Source: Chlamydomonas sphaeroides (taxonomy: Eukaryota > Chlorophyta > Chlorophyceae > Chlamydomonadales > Chlamydomonadaceae). From it: 64,000 nt of DNA. The notes beneath the pieces are model-generated. The model was not told the DNA's origin. It was given only the letters and a program-made list of their open reading frames with translations, and searched no databases. Each line of letters opens with the position of its first letter. The stretch's first letter is position 1. The position numbers and the translations under genes were made by a program. Below, piece after piece: positions 43,538 through 54,456 of this stretch. The stretch is from positions 6,158-70,157 of the forward strand of contig BDDC01000267.1 of the NCBI GenBank assembly GCA_001662425.1. The letters are read 5' to 3'.

Positions 43538-46500
43538 CTAGCGCCCGCCCCCCGCCGCCTCGCCGCCCTTGGCCCGCCTTCCGGCCGCAGAGCCGCCCTC
43601 GCCGGCGGCAGCCGGCGGCAGCGCGCCGCCTCGGCGCAGGCAGACGATCTTATCACCGACCTGGTGGGGAGGGGGGGGGGCGCAGCAACAGCACAGCGTC
43701 TCAGTTGTGACACGCGTGCGGGCTGAACGCCAGCCTACGGTCCTCGATAACACGGCACAGCGCACATAGCGCGCAGCACAGTTGTGAGATCGGCCGCGTG
43801 CACGCCTCTGCACGGCACAGCGAGCACCGCTGGGCCTTGCCCAAGGAGGGCGCAGCCTTGCCACACACACGGCATGCGCACGGCGTAGGCGCGAGGGGAT
43901 GGCCTCACTACACACGGCACACCGCACATATCGTACGTATCGAACGTGGCCCTAGCCCGCAGAGCCCCCGGCCTCACCTGGAAGTCGCTGAAGGCGCCGT
44001 CGTTGAGCACCACGCCGCACTCGGCGCCCGCCGCCACCGCCGGCACCAGCGCGCGGTGCTGGCGCAGCGAGGTGCAGGGGCCCTCCCACACCACCGCCCC
44101 GCCGCGCAGCACGCGCCACAGCCCGTCGTCGGCGCCGCGGCCGCCGGCGGCGTGGCAGAGCTGGCCCGACAGCACGCGCACGCCTGCGGGGGCCGAGAGG
44201 AGGCGGGGAGCGGGGCTCAGGGGGCGGCGTCGAGCAAGGCCGTTGGGGGCCGTTGGGGGCCGTTGGGGGCCGTTGGGTGCGAGCCCAAGGCACGGACGGA
44301 GCGAGGTACAGGGCATGGTGGCGGGACTGTCGAGCATACGAGCGGCGCGGGTCGCCCTGCGCCCCTTTCCCTGCCCCATTGCGGTTTAGTTCACCCAAGC
44401 GCCCCACCCAAACGCCCCACCTGCGATGCGGCCGTCCTTGACGCTCTTGGACGAGGTGAGGGCGAAGGTGGCCAGCACCTCGGCGGCGCCCACCTGAGCG
44501 GGCCCAGGGAGGAGGGGCGCAGGAGCGCGTGAGACCCCCAAGATAGGAACACAGGCCAGCAGACGGCGGCGGCGCCTCAACCGGAAAGCAGGCCGCGGGC
44601 CGCCCCGAGGCCACCGGCACTTCGCACTACACAATGCAGCCCAGATGACATGTGATGCCCCGATGACATGTGTAGCCCCGATGACATGTGTAGCCCCGAT
44701 GACATGTGTAGCCCCGATGACATGTGTAGCCCCGATGACGTGTGTAGCCCCGTGTCTATGTACCGAGTTGGAAAGCCCAGCGGCGCACCTCTGCCAGCGG
44801 CACCTCGCACAGCAGTATGCAATACATCTATTATGTATGTAGTATGTAATATATCTTTGTAAATTTGAAACGACCAGCGGCGCACCTCTGCCAGCGGCAC
44901 CTCGCCGCCGCCGCCCGCCGCTGCGCCCTCCTGCGCCGCCCTCGCCAGCTCCGCGCGCAGGTCGTCCATGAGGTGGTACACCACGTCGCGGGAGAGCAGC
45001 CGCAGCCCCGACTTGGCCAGCAGCGGCTCGGCCTGCGAGGAGAGTGGGAGCGTGACGTGGCTGCTGACTGGACATCGGCCGTCCGCGCAAGTTCCACGGC
45101 AAGGCCGTCATCCGTCATGCCCCGGCTGCCAACATGATGTACAGTCAGCACTGCCCCGTGCGATACCCAGGTGCCCCACCTCGCCGTCCACGCGGGCGTT
45201 GAACAGCACCACCGCCAAAGTATACAAACTGGCCATCAACAGCTACTGAGTGTAGTGTACGAGTACGTGTCATGTGCCGTACAATGCTCACCTTGCCGTC
45301 CACGCGCGCGTTGAACAGCACCACCGCCGCGCCCGCAGCCTCCGCCAGGTGCACGTCGCTGGGCGACAGCGCGCCCACGCCCGCCAGCACCACCTGCGAG
45401 CACGTGTGTGTTTTGGGAGGAGGAGGGGGGAGGAGGGGAGGGGAAGAGGCAGAGCTCAGGTACGGCACCCGAGTAGGACCCGAGGCTGAGGCTGCTGCCC
45501 ACAACAAAGACAGCCCACAGCCGTCAGGACCACGTGGGGGTGGCGGTTGGGTGAGGCGGCGCACGGAAGGGCGGTGGGGAGGTACCAAGGGAATGCTTGC
45601 GCACGGATCGCATGGGGGTGGATGGGAAGGCGCTGGGCACAACACCCAGGGAGCAAGGGCTGCGATGTTCCAGTGCGCGGAAAGGAAGAGCGCATGAGGC
45701 AGCGCTGTGTGGAGAGGAGCGGAGGGTCAGCAGCTGCCGTCCCACCTTGAGCGCGACGTAGGGCGGAGGGGCGGTCACCACGCCGCCGGTCGCCGCCGCC
45801 GCCGCGGCCTCCGCCGCCGCCGCCGCCGCCGCCGCTCGCTGCTCCTCCGCCAGGGACTCGACCAGAGACACCACCGCCTCCACGGTGCCCTGCGGGGCGC
45901 CGGCAGCAGAGACATTCGTGTGTCAGTCGCTGCTGACACTTGACAAGATGGCAGAGCAGCAAAGTGTAGCGCCGCCATCGCTGGCCGGCATCCGGCCATG
46001 CTTTTGTCGTACTCGTCGCATGTGGCAACCGCTGTATACAGCCGCTGCACTAACCAACCGCCGTACCTGCACGTCGGCCTTGATCACCAGGTTGACCGTC
46101 GCCGCCGGAGGACCCAGCGCCGCCGCTGCGTCCGCCGCCGCAGCGGCGGCGGCCGCAGCGCTCGCGGCCGTCGGCGGCGCCGCCGCGTCGGGCGCCGTCT
46201 CTGCTCCCGGCGGCGGCGGCGGTGCGGTGGCCCTCATGGCGGCCGAGGCTTGCCGCAGCCGCTCGGCGGAGCGCTGCTTGCGCTCGGCCAGCAGCCGCAG
46301 CATCTCGGCCTTGGCGGCGCGCCGCCTGGGGGAGACGGGGAGGTGGGTGCGAGAGCGCGATCAGGCTCTGCGCTCCTCAACAGCCACACCGAGCACGTTG
46401 CAGGATGCATGTTGTGGATCCCAGGGGAAGGGGACGGGGAAGGACGCACCTGGCGTATTCCTGCGCCAGCCCCGCCGCCTCGCGCTGCCGCTGGTCGTGC

Positions 46501-49325
46501 AGCGCCGCCGCCAGCCGCGCCCGGCGGAACACCTCCTGCCGCAGCCGCCGGGCGGCCGCCAGCTGGCGCGCGCGGTACTCGTCCGGCACCACCTGGGGCG
46601 GCGCGGGACAGGAGAGGGGCAGGATGAGGGCTGCGTGGCAAGCCGGTGGCTGAGGCATGCTCTGCACTGAGGGTACTGAGGGTGCGTGTGGCGGTGTTTG
46701 CCGGGTGGGGTCCTGACAGCGCGGCCTCGGGGGCCGTGGGGGCTGCGGGTGGGGTGTGCCACGATCGACTGCGGCATGGTAACTCGACACGGGGGGGTGC
46801 AGCCCACCGCACCGCACCGCACCGCACCGCACCTGCAGCTCGTCGCCCGCCTGTGGCAGCCCCTCCAGGCCCGACACCTGCGGCGGGGGAGGAAGGGCGC
46901 GTGGTTGGCGGGCCAGGGAGGCCGCGAGGGCGCGCGAGGCGCTGGCGCGGCCAGACACCTCGACACCCGCGCACATGTCCCTCGCCCTCGACCAAACCCC
47001 TTGACCCCAGCAGCACTGCACTTGCGCGTACTGCCCGCCAGCCCCACTGCACCACATCGTGGAGTACGTATGACACATATGCACACAACAAACATTCACA
47101 AGAACCAGAAGGGCCCAACCACAGCCCCAGCGGCACCGCACCTGCGCGTACTGCCCGGGCAGCACGCCGCCCGCGGCCGCGCCGCCGCCGGCGTCCGACC
47201 GCAGCGCGCGGATGCGCCCGAACTCGGTGCCCACGACCACGGGGTCGCCCACCTGTCGGGGGACGGACGGACGGACGGAGGAGGAGGGCAATTGGATTTG
47301 CAGGGGCCAAGGAGCCCAACCCACATCAGCCCGTGTCAGCGGACGACGAGCCGACACAGCGCCGTGCCGCCGCCCACCACCCACCCGCAGCGTGCCCCGC
47401 TTGACGATCACGGTGGCCACGGGCCCCAGGCCGCGCTCCAAGCGCGCCTCGATCACGGAGCCCGCCGCGGGGCCCGCCAGGGGAGCGCGCAGCTCCATCA
47501 GCTCGGCCTGCGGGGAGGGAGGACGAGGAAGGCGCGGGAGCGCTCTGACTTGCGAGTACGTACCGGCATCCCCCGTTATCCCTGCGCTGCCCGCTGACCA
47601 CGTGGGTACCACAACCGGCCCCCGGCCCCAGCGCCCTCTGCCCGCTTTCCCCTCCCCCCCGCCCTCTGCGGCCGCACCTGCAGCAGCAGCGCCTCCTCCA
47701 GCTCCCGCAGCCCCTCGCCGCTGGTGGCGCTAGTGTGCACCACCTGGGCGGGTGTGCGGTGGTGGTAGGGTAGGGGAGGGTAGGGCAGGGGCAGGGGCAG
47801 GGCGGGCAGCAGGGCGTTGGCAAGCGTGCAGCACCGGCACATGGCACGTGGCCCTCACCGCTCTCGGCCGCATCCCTGCCTGCCCTGTCGCACGGCTAAC
47901 AAGCCAATCCCCCAGGGCGTCGCGTGTCGGGTATATGTTGATTATTATGAACACACACGGGCCAAGCGCCCAACGCCACATTCCCCCGTTGCGCCGCCGC
48001 AGCGCGGCCCCCTAGTGCACGCACCTGCACGGCGCCGCCAAAGTCCTCCAGGTCCAGGCCCTCCGCCGCCAGCTGCGCCTTGACCATGTCGGGCCGCGCC
48101 TGAAGGGGCCAGTGGGGGCAGGGGCAGCGCGTTTGGTGCAGGCAGGGGTTCGGCGGGGGCCGCGTGTCGCCACATGGCAACATGGGGCGGCATGCGGGTG
48201 TGAGGCAGCCGCTCAGCTGCCATTATCCAGCGAACACGACCGGATGGCACGTGCGCATGCCGTGATTGTTTGCACAACCACCCGCCGAGGGCTTGTCGCG
48301 CTTGGTGGCGACCAACATGATGGGGGCGCCACACATAGCATGCACTGACTACAAAACCATGATACGACCGCATTACATACTTGTACATGTTCCAACAGCG
48401 CGACGGGGCACCGCACCCACCGAGGGCTTGTCGCACTTGGTAATGGCCACCACGATGGGGCAGCCCGCCGCCCGCGCGTGCGCCAGCGCCTCCCTGCTCT
48501 GCTGCTTGACGCCCTCGTCCGCAGCCACCACCAGCACAGCCACGTCGGTGACGGCGGCGCCGCGCGCGCGCATGGCGGAGAAGGCCTCGTGGCCGGGCGT
48601 GTCCACGAAGGTGATGGCGGCTGGCGGGAGGGAGAGGGGAGGTGATGGTGGTGCGCGACAGGAGCGGGGGTGTCATGCTGGCTGCGGCGAACGCTGAGCG
48701 CAGCGCAGAATGGGGAGTACGACGGGGAGGGCGCCGAGCCGCAAGAGGACGTCGTCGCGGTCGGGTGCACGGGCATGGTAGGGCCCGGCGCTGCAGCGGA
48801 CACGGCCGCGACTAGGGACGCCGGCGCGGAGGGAGTGATGCCCGCTACGCAAGCAGAAGACGACCGGGCCCCACCTGGCGCGCTGCCGTCGCCGCCTGCC
48901 GCCGCCACCGCCTCGGCGCCCAGCCGGACCTCGAAGGCGCCGATGTGCTGCGTGATACCGCCCGCCTCGCCCGCGGCCACGTTGCTCCTGGGAAGGCCAG
49001 GATGAGGGGAAAGCATTGGCAAGCGGGTGTGATGTATCGCTGTGTGCATAGCAGACCACGGAGCGCAGTTGCACGAGCGCCGCCGCAGGATGAGGGGAGG
49101 CATGGCAGGGCAGGGTGAGGCGGGGTGGGGCAACACGGCCGCGGGCTGGCGCCGGCATCGGCGGCATGGGTAGCGGCAGCGACGCAAAAGCTGGCAGCCG
49201 CTGGTCTTGCCTCGCCGCATTACGCCGCACAGCACATGCACCGCAGAGTGCACGCAGCAGCAAGCACGCGTCATGGCCTCTGGAGCCGCTGCGCCCTCAG
49301 CCCACAGCCGCACCTCCGCAGCGCG

Positions 49326-49362
<37 letters not shown>

Positions 49363-52300
49363 GGATGGTGACCACGGGCTGCCGCGGCAGCAGCGGCCGG
49401 CTGGCGGAGGCGGCCGAGGAGGCGGGGCCTGCGTCGGCGCACGTTGGGGGCCTCACTTGGGTGAGACAGGGGCGCCCCCGGTGGCGGGGGCCGCACCGCG
49501 CTGGGCCGGCAACCACGCACGCCCGGCTCGCGGATGCCGACGAGCCAACACGCCAGCATGGGCGCCCTGCCCTGGGCCCCCTGGCTGCATCCGGCGCCAA
49601 ATGGACTGAGACCCCCACAGCTGCGACGGGCCGATCGCGGCACCGGGCGGCCAACGTCCACGAACCCTCGCTGCGGCGCTCACCGGGCGCGCGGATGCCG
49701 ATGAGCCCCCACTCCAGCGCCGCCAGCTCTGCGCTCTCGGGCGCCACCTCCTCCAGCTCGCTGGCGGGGTTCTCGCCCAGCGTCTCGCGCAGCCACGCCT
49801 CCAGGCGCGCGGGCGGGCAGCCCAGCAGCGCGGCCAGGCCGCGGATGGTGGTGCCCTCGGGGATGAGCACCTGCGGGGTGGGTGGGGGCACGGTTGGTGA
49901 ACCATGGATGCGTTGGTCGGCTATGCCATACATGGGTGCAGTCAGGAGTAAGGCCTGGGCGGTGCGTGCTGTGCCGTGTGCCCCCCACAAGGCCCCAGGC
50001 GCTCGTGGCCGCCCACTGCAAGCACAGCAGCCCGACCAGGAGGAGCCGAGCCGGCGCCAGGTTCTGGCCGCTCACCTGCTGCGGCTCGCCAAACAGCTGC
50101 CGCCGGCCGCTCGGCGACACCGCGCCCGCCGCCGCCAGCGCCCCACGCTCCGCTTCGGCGGCCGGCGCCACCTCGGCCGCCGTCTCGTCCGTGTACGCCT
50201 CGGGCGCCGCCGGCGCGCCGCCGGCGGCTTCCGACGGCACCCCGGCGGCACCAAAGAGCTCCGTCATGCTGCGAGCCCACTCGAGCTGCTGCTCCTTGGC
50301 GGCTAGCGCGGTGGCCGAGGCGGCGGCCGCCTCCGCCATGCGCTGCTGCCGGACCTGCGCGGGCAGGGGTTGCAGGACACGCTAGCAAAATGGAAGCCCC
50401 CAGAAGACCTCTACGAAGTTGTCATTCAGTGCGATCTGTGGCCGTGTATGCAGGTGCTGCGGGCGCCGCTGCTGCCTTGCGGAGCTTTCAGCGAGGACCA
50501 TCATACGCCATCATCATACGTATGATGAAAGTATGTTATGAGTACATGATAGTACGTCCAGCAAGCCGTACCTGCAGGTGCTCCAGGTGCCGCTGCTGCC
50601 CAACGGACAGCGACGGCTGCTGCGCCGCCGCCACGACGGCTGCGGGGGACGCGTTCAGGGCCACGACAAGGGCGTCAGGTGCGTGTGTGTCAGCGTAGGC
50701 ATTGGAGGCTACATCGGGACCCACGGCTGTTCGTGCCGTCGCGACCTCGCCACCTCGCCACCTCGCCACCTCGCCACAGCCACACCCACCCAGCCCCAAC
50801 CCGGCGACGGCCGCTGCCGCCGCGCCTGGCAACCGCCCCACACGTTGCCCTGCTGCACAGGCCCTGCCCTGCCCTTGCAGCGGAGCCGGCCCCGGCCCCG
50901 GCCCCGGCCCAACCACACGGGCATAACCCTGCCACAACCCCGCGGCCCCCGCCAGCCCAGGCCCCCGCCCAGCTCAAGGCCGCACCTGCCGCCCGCGCCG
51001 CCTCTGCCCGGGCCGCGGCCGCCGCCTCCGCCACCTCCTTCCGCTCGCGGTCCCGCCGCTCCGCCGCCTCCCGCGCCTCGGCGAACCGGGCCACCAGCGC
51101 CTCCTGACTGCGGAGCAGCTCCAGCAGGGACGGCTGCCGCGGCGCCGCCGCCGCCGCAGGCGCCGCCACCGCCGCAGGCGCCGCCACAGCAGGCGCCGCT
51201 GCCACAGGCGTCATCGCCAAGACCGTCGCGCTGACGGCGTCCCCGGCAGCGGTGCTGGGCGCGGCTTGTGAGGTGGCGGCAGCTGGGGCAGCGGTGGCCG
51301 CTGGCGACCTGGCTGGCGACGCCAGCGCCGCTGCGCGGGCGTCCGCCAGGGCCCTCAGCGCCGCCGTCAGCTCCTGCTGCGAAGCTGCCGGCGCCGCGGC
51401 GGCGCTTGCAGCCGCCGGCTCCGCCGCCGCCGCCTGCGCCGCCTCCGCCGCCGGCTCCACCACGGCTGCCGCTGGCGGCGCCGCCGCGGCCTCCGCCACA
51501 ACCGCCGCCGGCGCCGGCTCCTGTCGCGCCGGCGTCCGTAGCGACGCCACCAGGTCATCCATCGCCGCCTCCGCCTCCGCTGCATTCAGCTGGCGCACCG
51601 CCGTGCCGGCGTTGGCCGGGCTGTCTGCCGCCGCCGCCGTGTCAGCTGGTGGCGCCGCCAGCTGCGCGGGCCTGGGGCGCCATGGCGCTTGCAGCAGTGC
51701 TGCGCTACGGCTCCAGAGCGAGCCCAGCCCATCCCAGAGCTTGCCCAGCAGGGGCTTGGGCTGCACCGCCTGCGCCAGATGGGGCCAGGCCGGGCAGCAC
51801 GGAAGGTTAGCAGGATGGGGGCCGGGAGCTGCCGGCCCGTTCGCCGGGCAGCTGCAGTCCTGCCTGCTAGGACAACTCGGCAAGAAAGGACCCACAGGTG
51901 CTGCTGAACGGGACATGCGAGGGCTACCAGACGCGGCCACATTGACTACAGCGGCTGAAGGGCTTGGCGCCCATTCATTCAGCGCCACGAATACTGCGGC
52001 GCCATCGTACCTCGTGCCTGCACTGCAGGTACGGCTCGTCGTCCGGCGGCGCATGAGTCAGCACCTCGTCGCAGTACGCCGGTGCCGCCGCCACATGGCT
52101 CGTGCTGACGTCAGCAGCTGCGGCGGCGGCGGCGGCAGGGCTGCCGCCGTCAGCCGCGGCCTGCACAGCACCTGCAGCGGCCTGAGGCGCCGTCGACACC
52201 GCCGCCGCCACCGCCGGCAGCTCGTCCGTGTAGGCCACGGAAGCTTGCTGAGGCGGCGCCAACGGCGCCGCGGCCGCTGCAGGCCGCAGCGGCGCCAGCG

Positions 52301-54050
52301 GCTCCGCCGCCGCCGCCCGGCGGGGCTCGGCGTGCAGCTCCTCCAGGTTCCGGTGCAGCCTCGCCTGCACCTCCGCCGCCGTCAGGCCGTGCCACGCGCC
52401 CTCGCCCAGCGCCGCGCCCTCGCGCTCGGTTGCCCGCTCGCGCTCCAGCAATGTCGACGCCTCCGACAGCCGCTGCGTGACGTGCGGCGCCGCCGCCGCC
52501 GGCGCTGCGGCCGCGGCGGCGCCGGCGGCGTCCCGCGCCGCCGCCGCCCGGGCCAGCGCGTACCGGCCGCTCATGGTGGCGGGCAGCGGCGCGGCCGCCG
52601 GGTTGGACAGAGCCCTGGCCAGCGTCGCCAGAGAGCTGGCCCGTGACGCCTGGGCTCTGGCCATGGGCGTGGAAGCGGAGGCGGCAGTAGCAGCTGCGGG
52701 CTTGTGAGCGGCGCCGGCAAGCTCGGCGGCCCGCGCACTCGGCGCTGCGGGCTGCGGCGACGCAGCTGCGTGCGGCGCCTGCGGCGCTCCTGCTTCCGTG
52801 CCCGTCGCGGTCGCCCCGAACGCCGCCGCCAAGCTGTCGCCCAGGGCCTCCTCAGTCGCGTGCGCGGCTGCAGCAGCAGCCGCCGGAGCGGCAGGGGCCG
52901 CCCGCAGCGGCGGCCCGCCGGCTGCAACCACGCCGCCAGCGAGCTGGCCCGCCGGCCACATCCGCGCCGGCAGCACGCCCACGCCTGCGCCGCTGCTCTC
53001 GCGAGACCTGTGCCCCGGCTGCTGCTGACGTCGCTGCTGCGATGCGGCCGCCTGCGCCGCCTCCTCGGCCCTCGCCGCGAGCATGTTCTTGGCCGCGCCC
53101 GACAGCGACTTGGCCTTGGTGCCGTCGAGGAGGCGGGCCAGAGACACGCGCGGCCCCGGCTCGGCCTCGTGCGCCTCCACGCCGTGGCCAAACGCGCCTT
53201 CGATGGACGGCGGCGCTGGCCCCGTGTGCTCAAACACGGCGTCCCGGTGGGCTATGAAGGACTCCGCCAAGGCCTGGGCCCTGGCGGCGGCGCTGCCGGC
53301 AGAGCCAGCGCCCGGTAGCGGCGGCGGCGCCGGCGGCGGCTCCAGCGGTGCTGACCATTCTGAGCCAAAGAGGCTGGCGAGATCGTCCAAGCTAGGGCCG
53401 GGGGCGGCGTCGGAGCCGCCGCCGCCGCCGCCTTCGGCGGTGGAGCCCAAGGCGGAGCCCTGGCCGCGGCCGAGCCCGGCGGCGCTGTAGCTGGCGCTGG
53501 CGCTGGGCGCGCGGGCGGCCTGGGCGCTGGCAGCTGCGGCTGAGGCCATGGCGCATCGGCTCAGGGCGGACGCGGGGCGAGACGGGGGCCCTGGCAGGGT
53601 GCCGCGGCAGGCGGCGATGGGCCCTGGGGCCGCGGGCCGGCGGGAGGCGCTGGCGGCGCCATCGACACAGCTGTCAGTTGCGTGCGCGGAGTTTGATGCA
53701 CTTGAGATGTGGCGACGAGGGTCGTGCGTGAGCGCGGAGGACGCGGCCGCGGCGAGGATGGACCCGCCACGCCGCGTGCCGTGGCGTGGGCCGCAGGCGG
53801 TGGTACCGGCCACGTTGCCCGCGGCGACGACCCCGGTGGGAGAGCTCGCGATGTGCAGGCCATGTGTATCACAGCTGCACGATGACGTCGTTGCATATTG
53901 GCTGGCTGTTGCTGCCGTGGCTTGTATCGGTCCTGATGAAGCGGCTGCGCCATCGCCCAGTACCGAGCGTGCGGGCCCAACCAGCGCATCGGCGACAGCT
54001 GATGCAGGCCCACGCAGTGCGGCATGGCCGCTGAGCAGCGCGTTCCGCAT
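43538..54050 (-). CDS. Translation initiation factor IF-2, probably mitochondrial
   Basis: GTPase that brings initiator tRNA to the organellar small ribosomal subunit. A first exon of about 2 kb (54050 to about 52013) starts MRNALLSGHAALRGPASAVA, a mitochondrial-type leader, and is Ala-rich. After further Ala/Glu-rich exons comes the IF2-N region (PEGTTIRGLAALLGCPPARL, about 49860). The G domain follows: G1 VTILGHVDHGKTSLLDAL (about 49370), G2 GEAGGITQHIGAFEV (about 48970), G3 VDTPGHEAFSAMRARGAAVT (about 48600), G4 AITKCDKPS (about 48440) and G5 HTSATSGEGL (about 47735). Then domain II (VIEARLERGLGPVATVIVKR, about 47460), a charged helical linker (46570-46230), NLVIKADVQ|GTVEAVVSLV, VLAGVGALSPSDVHLAEAAG with VVLFNARVDGK (about 45390-45296), LLSRDVVYHLMDDLR, and domain IV (VRVLSGQLCHAAG, ECGVVLNDGAFSDFQ|VGDKIV). 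The stop is at 43538. G4 reads TKCD rather than NKxD. Five introns hold copies of adjoining exon ends (see findings). Confidence 0.95.
44224..44282. repeat. 13-nt tandem repeat GGGGGCCGTTGGG, about 4 copies
   Basis: Four near-perfect copies in an IF-2 intron, G-rich on the plus strand (C-rich in the transcript). Confidence 0.85.
44642..44752. repeat. 18-nt tandem repeat (CCCGATGACATGTGTAGC), 6 copies
   Basis: Six consecutive, almost identical 18-nt units in the IF-2 intron that ends near 44480. Units differ at one or two bases (GATGCC in the first, GACGTG in the last). There are no spacers, so this is not a CRISPR array. All three forward frames stay open, giving a spurious Met/Thr/Cys-rich frame. 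Confidence 0.95.
44772..44912 (-). repeat. Duplicated exon end and 5' splice site in IF-2 intron (GEVPLAEV junction)
   Basis: A 32-nt stretch at about 44874-44905 that spans the exon end (encoding EVPLAE) and the intron start recurs identically at about 44775-44806 within the intron, 99 nt away. The spacer is strongly AT-rich. A more diverged third copy lies near 44607-44627. Confidence 0.9.
45171..45330 (-). repeat. Duplicated exon end and 5' splice site in IF-2 intron (VVLFNARVDGK junction)
   Basis: The exon end at 45296-45332 recurs in the following intron at 45182-45215 with about three mismatches in 37 nt, still encoding VVLFNARVDGE and followed by GTGGGG. Spacing is about 114 nt. Confidence 0.9.
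47001..47165 (-). repeat. Duplicated exon end and 5' splice site in IF-2 intron (PGQYAQ junction)
   Basis: The stretch GGGCAGTACGCGCAG|GTGCGG at about 47155-47135 recurs as GGGCAGTACGCGCAA|GTGCAG near 47035-47015, with similarity reaching about 15 nt into the intron. Spacing is about 122 nt. Confidence 0.85.
48271..48470 (-). repeat. Duplicated G4-motif exon end in IF-2 intron
   Basis: The exon end encoding PIVVAITKCDKPS (about 48465-48420) recurs in the intron at about 48330-48283, where it would read PIMLVATKRDKPS. Identity is roughly 80% over 50 nt; spacing is about 133 nt. Confidence 0.85.
50446..50625 (-). repeat. Diverged duplicated exon end in IF-2 intron (QRHLEHLQ junction)
   Basis: The exon end at about 50608-50572 and the intron segment 50482-50447 share about 27 of 36 positions (the AGCAGCGGC and GCACCTGCA blocks). 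Spacing is about 126 nt. The spacer has the palindrome CATCATACGTATGATG. Confidence 0.65.
50745..50778. repeat. 9-nt tandem repeat CCACCTCG, about 4 copies
   Basis: ACCTCGCC-type units in a row within an IF-2 intron. Confidence 0.8.
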
Positions 54051-54456
54051 ACTGATTCCGCACAGACAATCGGCGTCTGTGCTACGCGTAACAGCGGTTA
54101 CTCTGCTCGTTGGTGCATAGATCTATATTTGCTCACGCGTGCACACGGGGTTGGGGACAAACTCTTCTTTCCGGCAAATGTCATGCGAGAAGCGAGACGA
54201 CCATTGCGCACGGCCAACCCAACCAGCGCAAACGCTGCACATATCTCAATTAACGAAGCTGCGAAGACGTCCCTGCTCACTCTAGCTCGCAGTGGAAGAC
54301 TCCACCATCACATACACTCACAGTCTTTCTGCTTCCACGACCGCCCCTTGTTGTGCAACGGCGCTTGAGAACAGCCTGTCACAATCGTTTTTTGATGGTC
54401 ATTCTGTAGAGCCCGGAAGCAGCGTGGTGGCTTTCGGCCCGCAAGCATAGGACACG
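54051..54456. promoter_or_regulatory. Divergent intergenic region, IF-2 / His-Gly protein
   Basis: About 405 bp between opposing starts, clearly less GC-rich than the coding flanks (runs such as TAGATCTATATTTGC near 54118). It contains short open frames with no support. Promoter role is inferred from position. Confidence 0.4.

Noticed and set aside
44642..44752. Possible CRISPR-like array
   Set aside because: The 18-nt units are directly adjacent with no unique spacers, within an intron of a eukaryotic gene.
46361..47612. Long frames across IF-2 introns and exons, 244-411 codons
   Set aside because: They run through clear splice sites in frames that do not carry the conserved IF-2 residues.
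52150..53318. Long plus-strand frames opposite the IF-2 first exon
   Set aside because: They are antisense shadows of an Ala-rich coding exon; composition mirrors the minus-strand codons and no domain appears.
43538..54050. Splitting the IF-2 region into two genes (Ala-rich protein plus GTPase)
   Set aside because: The IF2-N-like segment, GTPase and C-terminal domains follow in order on one strand, and the N-terminal exons have a mitochondrial-type leader with no separate stop and start between.
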